Shown in pieces: positions 22,967 to 34,130 of a stretch of DNA of 64,000 nt. A program made the translations under genes and the position numbers. The stretch is from contig JAGFBZ010000289.1 in assembly GCA_018398805.1 (NCBI GenBank), forward strand, positions 3,923,001-3,987,000, written 5' to 3'. Within the stretch, counting starts at the first letter, position 1. Each line of letters begins with the position of its first letter. The notes beneath the pieces were generated by a model. It was not told the DNA's origin. It searched no databases and saw only the letters and a program-made list of their open reading frames with translations. This stretch comes from Hirundichthys speculiger (lineage: Eukaryota > Chordata > Actinopteri > Beloniformes > Exocoetidae).

Positions 22967-24215
22967 TTAGGGATGCATGCGATAACTACCGGGCCGATAA
23001 CAGGAAATTATGACGTCATCCCGATAATTTCCAATATCATGACGAATAGCCCCGATAACATATTCATTTTTTGTCAACATGGCAGTGCCTCGCTCCTTCT
23101 GAGCCTCGAATGACCGGCAGTGAATGTTATGTTCAAGTGACGTCGGCATAATCAGAAAAACGATTTCTCAGGAAGGAAAATCAAGAATACCCCCTCATGC
23201 CAGAAAACAACTTGCTAACTCGGTCATCATTTTGGTAGTTGCTGACTTTAATTGATATTCGCAGGTATTTTCCCATGTGTTACACATAAAAAAATAGATA
23301 AAAATAGATAAGGCCGAAAGAACGATGAGCAAACGAGGGAACGGAGGAATTTACATTACACCTTGAATGCAGCATTCAGTGGCTGATAAAAACAAACAAA
23401 CATGGCGGTGATGGTGTGGAACTTCATTAAAGTTTCAGAGGAAGATAGTTCGCTGGTTATTTGTGACAAATGCTCCAAGCGAAGGAGGGGAAAATAGCAC
23501 AAGCTTTAATACGTCAAACCTGATCATCCACCTGAAACATAACCGTCGCTTCCATGGAGTTTTGAAATCGTGCTATCGTGAGCTAACGTCAGCAAGCCAG
23601 CAGCAAGTCAACCCCTCCGCTCCTCTCCATAATCTCTCTCATCTAAAGCTTCCATGAGATAAAAAAACCCAAAAAACTACTAAACCTCATTTACTTTAAT
23701 TAAAGGCATTCATTTGAATGGAACCACAAGCCAAAATCCTTTTTAAACATAATTTCTTTGTCACTATGGAGTGCACTTTTTCAGTTTATGTACACAGACA
23801 AGTCTAACTTGTGTCAGTACATTATGCACGGTGCATTATTTTTTATTGTCATTTAGGAATGCATTTTTCAGTTTGTAATTCCTATGCATGTATTTCTATC
23901 AGTTCAAGGAGCCTTTATTTTTTATATCAGTCAGTAACGCACCTTATTTAAGTTAATGTGAGATATCAAATTGGTTTGTTTGATAGCTTTATGAAAATGT
24001 TTGAGAGGCTTTCCAAAAGTAATTCTATATAGTCATTGTAAGAAATAAATATCTGTTCATTTAAAGAGTTAAAACTGTTTTTGGTTTTGCTCATAGTATT
24101 GATGTAATGATCTTAGGTATATGTGTGTGTTATCGGTTATCTGTATCGGCCTTTAGGAGCTGAAAGTTATCAGTTATCGGTATCGGTTTAAAAAAACAGT
24201 TATCGTGCATCCCTA
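22967..24215 (+). mobile_element. hAT element with 8-bp target duplication
   Basis: The ends are TTAGGGATGCATGCGATAAC and AGTTATCGTGCATCCCTA. ATACATGA flanks both sides (22959-22966 and 24216-24223), the 8-bp duplication typical of hAT insertion. CGATAA and TATCGG units recur beneath each end. A broken BED zinc finger lies at 23403-23560; the catalytic region is absent, so the copy is non-autonomous. The intact target duplication shows the insertion boundaries have not been rearranged. Confidence 0.88.
23403..23560 (+). pseudogene. BED zinc-finger remnant of hAT transposase
   Basis: ATG at 23403 opens MAVMVWNFIKVSEEDSSLVI, followed by CDKCSKRRRGK: the V-W-x-F start and C-x2-C pair of a BED finger. 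A frameshift follows. In the other frame FNTSNLIIHLKHNRRFHG supplies the T-S-N-L-x-x-H-L and final His of the same finger. Nothing of the RNase-H-like transposase core or the hAT dimerisation region follows before the element ends. It is therefore a frameshifted N-terminal fragment. BED domains bind hAT element termini. Confidence 0.75.
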
Positions 24216-24223
24216 ATACATGA

Positions 24224-27200
24224 CCTCCCTCTATCTCTTTTATTACTGGTTTTGTAAAATCAGCAGAGTTTCCCCTGTAAATACCTGATGGTGGATAATA
24301 TGTCAATAATCACAATGTGTAATAAACTTTCCATTCTGTGACAACAATAAACAATGGGGTAGATGTTAGTTTGCAGTGTTTTACTTTCTTGGAAATTTTA
24401 TTCTACAGCCAGATAAACAACAACAACAAAACCAAACACTTTGTATTGTATGGATAGACTGGATTAAAGTTCGCCCCCCCACCCCTTTTTTTTTTTCTCC
24501 AAATCTCCCATATTGTCTCACAAAAAAAAAAGCAAAAAGCAAAAATATATAAACCCCAGCCATCTATAATGTATGTATAGACCCCACAAGGTTACCAAAG
24601 ATTCCACAATGATAAATCTCTGTAATATTCCTGCTGGTGAAAGGTTTATGTGTACTGGCCAACTCAGTAGTGTGTGTCTATGACCTTATAGTCCTTATGT
24701 AAGAAGTCAAACATATATATGCATATATATATATATGTATATATATGCAAAGATTTTTTTTGAACATATATGTTGCTGTTTGATCCCAAACTTCCAAAGT
24801 GCATGTTACGACCAAATTATTCAGACTTTTTATCGCTGAAGGCACGACTAAGGACACTGTTCTCCAGTTTTGACTTGTTGATGGGCTCATAACCAGTGTC
24901 TGCAGCTATAGCAGAAATGATTGGCTCATATCCTCAGTGACCTTTCCAAACTCGTGAACCCTCATTTATCACCTGCGTTCATAAATGCACCGAACACGTG
25001 CGTGTGTTTTGCCATGTATCATTGTTGTCTCAACCATTAAAGGCTCTTTTACTGAAGGATATCATAATGGAATTGAAGGTGCACACGTCTGTATATATGA
25101 AGCTGTTTATCACACACATATATATTTAAAATGGAATGCTGTGTTTCCTGTGTCGCTTAGAAGAAATTAGATTACTTCAGATTTGATGAGCGTGGTTGGA
25201 AATGGAATGCTTATTTCCTCTTTATGCCTTTCTTCTCTTTGAGTCCTCAGCAGTCTGCTTTTATGGTTCATCTTTTTTGTGCTCTGTAAATTGAGCAAGC
25301 TTTGAGTTTGTTTTTATTTTTGTGTTAGTGAAAGGGAATGAAAGGGAAAGAAGCAGAAAAAGACATGCACAAAGACACGCTGATAGTCTCTGCAACACAG
25401 GCCCTGAGTGCTGAATACACTGCAAAGACCTGGAAAGACCTTCATTAACAAGGTAGAGCAACAAACACTTATATGCACAAAGATAGTTAGCAAAGTCCTG
25501 GTTGATATCTCTTACAATAAACCACAGTTAGTTAGGACAGATTAGGGCCAGAGCCTCAGCAGCGGGGAAATCAATCAGCTGCACTTTAATTAGGTTGGCA
25601 AATGTGCATTTAGGGGCCACCAAGAAGAGCTTGCAAAAGGAAAACGTAATGTTTCTGCTGCTTTTTTTTTTTTTTTTTTTTTGAAAGACTGGGCTTTCTT
25701 CAACTAGTTGCAAAGTAATACACACAAACAACACTCCAAGAAAAAAGGCTAGATGAAGAAGTGTCATGCTCAATGGAGATGTGAATCTCTGCAGAAGCCT
25801 CATCCCTCTGTGTCACCTTCAGGTTCAATAAGTCTTATTTACGGTTCAGTATCTAGACAAACACAATTTCAGTTATTCGTGTAAAAATATCAGACTTAAA
25901 GTGTCACTGAGAGCATTTATGATGATGATGATGAACTGTGTTTTAATTCACATAGAGTGAAAATATGAAAATTCTAAAACAATCTAGTGATGATGTCACT
26001 GGCATTGTGCTGCCACGTTTCAGCAGATCAGAATGGAGATAAACTCACTTTAAAGAGCACTTGTTGCTTTTTTTGCAGTCTTAGTGACCACAGCAGGGGA
26101 GGACGATGAAGATGTTTTATTACTGTCTTTCCCTTCAGTCGTTGTCACAAAATGCTGCACACTGTTACGGATACCACTGTTTCTACCTGCCGAAAAGTCC
26201 ACAACTGAAGCTTTACTTTAAAGCTTCAGCGTGGAACTCTTTCTTTCGCCTTTCCAGCAGCGAGAGTGGTTCCTCTCATTACTGGTTTTCTAGCACAGGA
26301 ACGGCAACACAGACAGCAACTTATTTAGATGTGAGCGTCCTGCGCTGTCTCACAACCTGAAAACAAACTGGTCTCAACAGTTTCTCAGCATGTTTACGTT
26401 TTCTCCAAATTGAGCTATTCGCACGACTCAGCTTTTCTTGACAATCTAGAGTTGTTTGAAAAAATGTAATTGGCAGTCGCTGCACAGCTTTTCTGACCTT
26501 CAGTGTCCCAATAAACTCCAGTGTCTTAAATTGGATCCACATAAAGTTGTCTCCCTTGACTGGTGCCAGTTTGCATGGTACATTGGCAGCGGCACTTCGC
26601 TTCCCGCTCCCACACATACCCACGCGCTCACTCTGGGCTTTCACCCTCAAGCAGGAGGCAAATGTGTAAGTTCCAGGCCTTTGGAAGCAGTGCTGCCCCT
26701 CACTAAACAATGCAGATGTCAGGAGTCTGAACGCACCGTGTATGTCTGTCAACTCGCAGGGCTTTTTGATCCTCTTTGTTGCTGCTACTCTTCTTACAAT
26801 AAGCCCGTCTATCCACCGCATCCCTGCTGGAGGGCTGCCGGAGGCTTTCAGGCACCGGCCCTTTTTGACAACCACCATTTGAAGATTTCAGAATGCGGTG
26901 ACAAAGGGTGTGGAAAAACGTACATGCGCTGCTGTTTGTGGGTGCGCCGACTGTGTCCGTCGCTTGAAAGCTTGGTGGGAAGGATAGAGAGTGACTGACA
27001 GACTAAGCAAGCTCCAAAGACTCTCGTGTCTGCTTGTTCCTTTTCCTCCGCCCACCCTCTGCCTTCATCCGTGGCTTTGTAAGCCTCCACATAATGTGGG
27101 AGCATTAAAATGACAATGGAAATTATGGCTAATCTTTGTTAAGACATACTCATTACCGCCATGCTTTTGAATGAGGGTCTGACGATAAGAGTCAGTCTGC

Positions 27201-27480
27201 TGTTTTCTTTTTTTTTCTTTTTTCTCCTCTCTGAAGAGACAGTCTGACATGTTGGACTGATGTGTTTTATTCTCCCTGTGTGTGTGTGTGTGTGTGTGTG
27301 TTATTCCTCTCATTCTGCTCACAGCTAATAATGGTGGCAAACATATGAAAGGATGATAATAGGCTGACAACTTGGGCATGAAAGAGTAGTTCCACCTTCA
27401 AACAAGCTTTTCATGCAGTTCTGCATGTGGGTGTATGTTAGAGGGCTGATTTCTCTCGACTTCTTCCTTCTCTGTCTCCT
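24224..27480 (+). other. Presumed intron, mostly unannotated
   Basis: Contains a short TA-rich stretch (24712-24748), a poly-T run (25663-25682) and a (TG)n tract (27277-27300). Near 26321-26998 long frames are open on both strands (185 codons minus with an ATG start, 180 codons plus with a TTG start); neither shows a domain or flanking splice sites that convince me. Nothing else is recognised. Confidence 0.45.
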
Positions 27481-27575
27481 CTTTTAGTAATCCCCCTCTG
27501 AAATATTCATGGCTAATCTGCATGTACAATGTAATTACATACGGCTTTGAATGATATTGGATATGGACGACGGCG
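27481..27575. promoter_or_regulatory. Possible conserved intronic element
   Basis: A compact cluster: ATTCATGGCTAATCTGCAT (27504-27522) contains ATCTGCAT, one base from a POU octamer half, followed by the palindromic homeodomain core GTAATTAC at 27531-27538. The surrounding sequence is free of simple repeats. Enhancer function is a guess from site content; cross-species alignment was not possible. Confidence 0.3.
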
Positions 27576-30369
27576 TACGCGCCTTATATAAAAATCTTGA
27601 TTTGCCGATTTGTGCTTGAATAAGCGTGAAACATATTTTCAGTGTTCTTCTGTGGGTTAACGCTAAATAAAACAAACAATATATTCTTAAATTGTCAATA
27701 AGTGTTCAAGTATTGAGAGTGCTCAGTCTTTTCAAACCAACCGAAAAACCAACACTATAATATGTGTTTGCTTTTCAGCAAAAATGTGTTTTTGGGGATA
27801 TTTGTTATTTTCTGTAGTGTATGTTGGTACGCTGAATACAGATATAGGAGCTGCAGCTGAATGAAATATGCCACCGAGCCACCCCTCATCTCTTTCTGCT
27901 GTGCCCGCACGCCTGAAAACCTCATTGCAATCTTCTGGGTGCTGCTGGCCCCCCAACTAATGGAGCGGTGTGCCCCGCATGCTATTCTTGCAGGTCGATT
28001 TTTCACATGTGCTGGAGGGAGGTTGGGGGGACGGGTGGGATGTCCTTTTAAATGAAGCACTTGGCGTTTGTGACCTGTAATAAATGAGTCTGCAGTCAGT
28101 CATAGCAGCTGTAAGGAGGCATGTGGGAGCAGGAGAGAGAAAGAGGAGGAGATATACAGACCTGACTGGGAAACATTTTATCTATGCGCGAATGAAAAAT
28201 GACTGCGCCAAACATGCTATCGCCTATTTGAAAAATAATAATAGAAATCTGGTGAAATTTCAGCAGTTTGCCCCCACAGAAAAGTAAAGGCAGTCACTGA
28301 GAGATTACGATGGAGATAATCTAACTTTAATGCTGCCAAAAGTCATAGTAATCTCACTACTGAGCATCATGAACAAAATGTAGAACTATACTGCATGCAA
28401 TATATATTATAACCCTTTTTAGACAGGAGATATGTTATATCAGTCTGTTTAGTGACGTTCAGTCTTTCAAAGGTCGCTTTTACATTAATATTCCTCACGC
28501 TTGTACAGCACACAATAACTACATTTGACATGAAATTGAACAGTACATCAAATTATCTATCCTTTCTGTATATATATATAGATATATAAAATGTATTTTA
28601 AGGAATTCATATGAGGACTCCAGTTACAGACCACGCTTGATATGCTGTTAATTGCCTTCAGTGCTACTGCAGTTTAGCTTTTTAACAATATTTGTCATAT
28701 ACAAGCAGGGCACCCCAGTGTTGTGGGTTTGCCTTACAGCAAGACGATCCCCAAATCACATCTCAGCTGAGTTCTTTCTCTGCTAGCGTTGGTTTTCTCT
28801 TGGTAGTTTGGATTCATCCAACAGTCCAGGCTGTTTCCTGGCTGGTTCCAATGTGAATGTGATTTTTTTTTTTTTTTTCTTCTGTGTGACTATGATATGA
28901 ACAGGGTCCAGGATGTACAAGCATCTCTTGTCCGAAGACGGCTGGGATTGACTTGCAGATAAAAGTCATAAGAAATAAGAGAATTTACACAATTAAAGCA
29001 GGCACTGAACATTTACCCAGTTCAACTTAATGTTTAGAATTTCTGAAAGAAATAAGACCTTGAAGGAAATATTACTTCTGGCCAGCTGCATCCCTGTGGC
29101 TGTCACTCGTGTGAGGCAGCAGTCACCTTGCAGCAGGGCAGAAATAGCGCAGCTCTTTTTTTTCCCTGGATGTGAAGGTACATAAAGCACAAGATGAGAG
29201 GAGCAGGAAAGGCAATTGACCTTGGCTGGTTTTTGGGGGCTGCCTGTATAGCCATCTGGATGCTGTTGTTCTGCAGCAGAGAAGGAGAAAAACAATGGCG
29301 CGATCATGGATATGACCATTATTGCTCATAAGTTAGAGAGGCTGCAATTTAAACAAAATTGTCATGTTTGAAGCACAGTGAAGTTGTACTATCTGGGGAA
29401 TTCTTCCCTGTGGTGGCGTTCCTTCAAAAGTTATCTGGAGCGTGATATTTTTGTCAATTCTTTAAATGTGTTTATTTATTTTACAGTCAATACAAACGTA
29501 AAGTAACAGCCATCCTTCCATTATGTGTATTAAGGATTTTACTAAAAGAACATGTTGGATGATGGGCTCGTAAAACACATTAGAAAGGAGCTGATTTAGT
29601 GCAATGCAGGTTTAAAGTGAACCTTGCCATTTTTCCTCACTGTGCTTTAGTGTTTACATGAGACAGGGGTGCTTTATCTCAGCCAGTCACCAGAGCATGT
29701 GTAAACACATGTGGGGGGGGGGCACTGCATATCCTGCTGTTCTCAGTCCCCTGCTTTTGTTCCAAAACCTCTCTCCCACAGAGAGACATTATCCCTCCCA
29801 ACGGCAAGGTGAATGGGGTGCTGATGTAAGGTTATTTGCAGCAACCGGAGACACAGAAATATAAGGATGGAGGGATCGAAAGAGTGAAATTCCCCTAATT
29901 TTAGTAGCAAGAGAAGGAGCAGCCAGTCACCCGGGTACATGGCAGGAGAGGTGTCTTTCATTGGAGGATGCGACACATGGGTGACTGTCTCGGGAGTCCT
30001 GGTTAAAGTTGTCGCTATCACAGCAGCTACAAGGACAATTAATCAGAGGCAGCCTGGGGGGGGGGGGTTAGGGCTTTGACAGTGACACTTCATTCTGCAG
30101 GACACATACCTACTGAAATGCTCCTCCATAGCTTTGTCAGTTCTTTCTTTTTGCTTATATTTTGTCTCTATCTTATCATTTCTCCTTGGTTTCTCATTGT
30201 CATTTTTATTTTATTTAAATTTTTTTTGGATTTCATTGTGTTTTTTTTTTCCTTTTCTTACTATAACTTCCTCTCCTCTCTTCTCACTCTCCTTTATGAC
30301 TTTCCTCTCCTCAAACCATTGTGGCCAAATCCAGTTGAACACGACTTCAGAGGGGTTTGCTGCTGTCAC
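27576..30369 (+). other. Presumed intron, no gene seen
   Basis: No supported exon or repeat family. Contains a poly-T run near 28863-28879 and a G-run at 30056-30067. Nothing else recognised. Confidence 0.5.
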
Positions 30370-30515
30370 AGTTGAACTTCAGGTGGAAGGGAGGGTAAAT
30401 CCTGGACAGGCCACCAGTCCATCGCAGGGACGCAAAGCTAGGGAAGAGGATGCTAACTCCATGCAGAAAGGTCCCAGCTGGGAGTCAAACCAGGAACCCG
30501 TGCGTGAGGCAACCA
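30370..30515 (-). repeat. Degenerate dispersed teleost repeat
   Basis: The text CCTGGACAGGCCACCAGTCC then ATCGCAGGGACGC, followed by CTCCATGCAGAAAGGTCCC and AACCAGGAACC, is a form I recognise as common in teleost genomes. A longer relative, sharing CCACACAGAGA and the AAACCAGGAACC ending, lies at 37605-37940. It is probably a retroelement tail; family not assigned. Confidence 0.5.
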
Positions 30516-32439
30516 CGCTCTGCCTTTTTTCTGAAGCTGCTTGAATAAAAGTGAGCCGCTGGTCACATTTCTTGGGTTTTCTTGTAAAAATGTGGTTGCT
30601 TGATCAAAACATCCGATAAGCACTTTTTCGTTTTTTACGCGTATGCTCTTTTCCTTTTCCAATTCATTGATTGACGCCGTCTGCTCAGTCTCACATGAAT
30701 CAGCAGTGTAATGCCCTTCCACGAGCCTCCGTGTGGACCTCGTCCTGCTAAAGATCCAGCTCCCCAACCACACTGTCGTCACCCCCCCTCCCCCAGGTGG
30801 AGAAAAATCAGATTGTTGTCTCAGGTTGTCTAAGAATGCCGCCAACAAAGTGGTTTGAGTGTGAAAAAAAGGACAAGAAAGACTTTAAAAAAGGAAAAGT
30901 AACCCAAGGGACTCACCGCGATTTCTATCCAGTCACACTTTTCGTTACATTCAGTCAGTATCTCTTCACACGTAGGTGGTGTAAAGCAGCTGTGTGTGGT
31001 CATGCGTTTATGCCGCATTTTTACTTCACAAAACCGCTTAAAAACAAAACACTGACTCACACTGAAACAAAAAGAATAATAAAAAAAATAATTGCTGTGG
31101 ATGTTATGTCTTGCAGCGTTAAGGTTTAGATTAAAGGGTGAAGCTTTTCCAGGAAAGTTGCATTTTTGTTATCTAAATGAGATCGCCAGGGATATATTAT
31201 GAGATTTTTTTTCTCTCTGGATACCTGTTTTAAGGGATTAGCATTTTAGTACTCTCAAAATGCCAGGTATCATGAGAATGAAATGAGGTTTAAAAAAAAA
31301 AACAAAAAAACAATAAAAAATTTGTTCTCAAGTGTTCAGGGCTTTAGCAGTTTGAGTTCCATAGTTTGATAACCTCAAGGTCATTACGCGTAATTAAAAT
31401 TTGGGGCTTATTTATGAAGCTGAGGTTGCCTGTTTGTCTTGAGAGATTTGGCGACACTGCCTCAAACATGTGTTCAGTCTTGTGAATTTCTTAATTAGAA
31501 CTGAATGTGTGACCCGACAGCCACCTCTCTGAGCTCTGTAAAAGTTGGAGGCTGTTGGAGAGTTGCGGCTGGACTAAGACAGGGCAGTTGGCAAGGAGAA
31601 GATAATAATCTGGGAGGGTGGACTACTGGCTACACTTTACCTTACTCATTCCTGCCTTCATTGCTGCTCTCATCCCTTCATTTCTGCCAACTGTTCTGTC
31701 TCTTCACGGCTGGTGCTGAGTGATTGATGCGCTCAGGTTTGACATGGTACTGCTCACCCGAGAGCATTTGCAAGGACATTGGTGAGACCGAGCCAGACGC
31801 TGTGGAGATTTACTCAAAGAAAGTAAAAGACAAGGAAGCAGGGTGCAATTAAGACAGTTGACTGCCATGTCCTTCTAAAGTTGGTTTGGTGACTAAACTT
31901 TGTCAGCTTTTTGCTCTCTCCCTGAGGCTGATAGCATGAAACACACCCACATTATATACCCTGTATTTTAGGGTTTTCAACCTATTTGACTTTATGACTG
32001 CAGTGTTTAAATTCATCGATGTCATTCATTCACATTCTTCACTGATAGGAAAACTCTAATAAAAAAAAAAAAGTGCCAACTGCGCAGTAAATCCAGGGTA
32101 TGTTTGCCGCTGACTGTCCTGAGTGCAAGCTGTGTGCTGCTTCCACCCTAGGGGGGGTCCTGGTTCCCCTAGTAAGCAAACACTCATTTGACATGGAGCT
32201 GTGCAAAAGGGAAACAAGGCCGACAGTGTCTCCCTGCTCCAAGTGCTTTGTCCTGGAAGAGGCTCTGGTCACAGCTCCTGGCTCCCAGTCCCACGTGACA
32301 TGACTGAAGATGAGGAGGAGCACTTCAGATCATGTCATATTCACATTATGTTAGCAAAATAATGGCCTGGTCACTGGACACATCATTGACACATTTCAGC
32401 ACTGAAAAGTTTGAGAGAAGATATAAGATATAAGCCATC

Positions 32440-32443
<4 letters not shown>
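30516..32443 (+). other. Presumed intron, no gene seen
   Basis: No supported gene. AT-rich with short A runs. The 131-codon minus frame at 30453-30848 overlaps the dispersed repeat and has no domain. Confidence 0.5.

Positions 32444-32477
<34 letters not shown>
32444..32477 (+). repeat. Poly-A run of 34
   Basis: An uninterrupted run of A, shortly followed by a TA tract and the end of a hAT copy. It could be the tail of a retroposed sequence whose body I cannot identify upstream, or a slippage product. Confidence 0.95.
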
Positions 32478-32481
<4 letters not shown>

Positions 32482-32498
32482 ACTTTATATATATATAG

Positions 32499-32790
32499 TA
32501 GGGCTGGTCAAGTTATCATTGCGTTAACGCATTAATTTATTAACGCCGGCATTTATTTCATCGCGCATTAACGCATGTTGCTCAAATGCTTTTGTTTTGA
32601 AAAGTCTGTTACTGGCTGCCACGGAACCGGAAGACAATTTGCAGGTAAACATGCAGAAAGGCTAAAACAGACATGGAGAACGGTAAAAATCTGTGTACTT
32701 TACAGTTCGGGTAGCAACTCAGGTAGCAATATTAACAATTCTGTCTGAAAAAAAAAAAAAAATTTCAAACCCCTTTGTCTGGGAGTTGCG
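32499..32790 (+). mobile_element. Truncated hAT copy, same family as 17911-19060
   Basis: Begins TAGGGCTGGTCAAGTTATC beside a short TA tract, then GCGTTAACGCATTAATTTAT and GGAGAACGGTAAAAATCTGT, all matching 17911-18160. A tandem repeat of GGGTAGCAA is present here but single in the other copy. The right terminus is absent, so homology stops near 32790. The first outer bases missing from the longer copy are present here and confirm the TAGGGCTGG terminus. Confidence 0.8.
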
Positions 32791-33783
32791 AGTAGCATAG
32801 CATACTGTCTTTTTGCCTTTCGTATCCTGAAATTTCTTTCGTAATAAGTCTTGTCTTTTTAATCACAGTGTAAATCAAATGTTTTCGTAACCATGTCATA
32901 TTTGAGAGAAAAGGTTACATGCCGAAGAGCAGACGGTCAAACAGTGGGGGGGTGGGCAGGTTCATCTTTGTATGGGTATACCGGTGCATCATTTGGAGCC
33001 ATATGAACCTGATTGTTAACCGTCAATTCAAACAATGTCAGGTGCAAAATGAATATGAAAACACCTGATAAAGTTTCCATATAAATTTTATGGAGGAGAA
33101 TTTTTTTTTTTTCTTAAATCTGTCAACCCTGAATAATGGCCACTGGTAGCTTGCTTAGTTTAGTTATACTCTTATTTTTGGAATATGTAAAATAGAAATG
33201 TATAAAAACTACTCGAGGGATGTAAATGCACATCTCCCGAACACCTACTACCTTGAGTGTTCCCAGGTAAAGGGGCAGTAAGATCCTTTCTGTGTGGGTA
33301 ATACCTCCCAGTCTCTGTCTGCATGGTGATGAGTGTGTTGTCTATGTGTCACCCAGCTGTCTCAGAGGTGTGTCTGGCTATGTGAGCAGTAAACACAACA
33401 ACAACAGGTGTCTTCTGCTTTTCTTCTCGCTGCCGCCTACTACACTTCAGGCTTTGCTCTTCTGTCTGACTTGGCAGCAATGCAAAGTCAATAGGATGAA
33501 TAAAACATACCTGATTCACAGTCCTCTACCATGGGAAATGTCAAACTGTCAGTACAGCTTAATGGGAAAACATAGGGCCAGTCCCAAGGGTCAGACAGTT
33601 TATTGCGTAGCAAATAATGCAGCCAGGCCAGTTGGTTTCTTTGTGCACTGTTGAAACGTAAACCCGTGTCTAAGTCAGTCTTACTGTAATGTAATAATCC
33701 ACCTTCAAAGTGACACGCAACTTCCTAGACAGTTGGTTTTTAACCAGGATTTTCTTGAGTGGGAACGTGTGTGTACCCTGAAA
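32791..33783 (+). other. Presumed intron, nothing recognised
   Basis: No exon or repeat family recognised. The 120-codon frame at 33292-33654 lacks any domain or convincing splice sites. Confidence 0.5.
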
Positions 33784-33826
33784 CTGCTTTGGATAAAAAC
33801 ATCTATTAAATTGCATATGCTAAGTT
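33784..33826 (+). repeat. Teleost dispersed repeat tail
   Basis: Reads GCTTTGGATAAAAACATCTA then TTAAATTGC. This resembles the common fish motif GCTTTGGATAAAAGCGTCTG. A reverse-orientation relative lies in 51195-51395 (CAGATGCTTTCAACCAAAGC). Only a short piece remains. Confidence 0.5.
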
Positions 33827-33879
33827 CATTTAATTCCACTGCTCTGTCGCTGAATTACTGCCTTTTAACACACATTACT

Positions 33880-34095
33880 ACACAAGATTCATCTCAGCCT
33901 GTGGTGGTGGCGGCCAGCCCCTACAGCTAATTATCTTTAAATTAGGACTGAGGTCTAGGTTTAATTAGGCCTAGTCATGAGGAGGGTTGAAACTCAACAG
34001 TAACTCCAGCAACATGAGCTGCCAAACCTCATCAGCCTAATGGAGAGTCAAACAGCCAGGGCCCTGAGGGGCCTGACAAGCCGGCCTGACTCTCC
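33880..34095. promoter_or_regulatory. Possible conserved intronic element
   Basis: Repeat-poor stretch with homeodomain cores TAATTA at 33928-33933 and 33962-33967 and an AAATTAGG between them. The rest to 34095 is GC-balanced and has no open frame of note. Regulatory role is inferred only. Confidence 0.3.
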
Positions 34096-34104
34096 ACCAA
34101 CCAA

Positions 34105-34130
34105 AACACACACACACACACACACACACA
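34105..34130 (+). repeat. (CA)n microsatellite
   Basis: Thirteen AC units. Confidence 0.95.
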
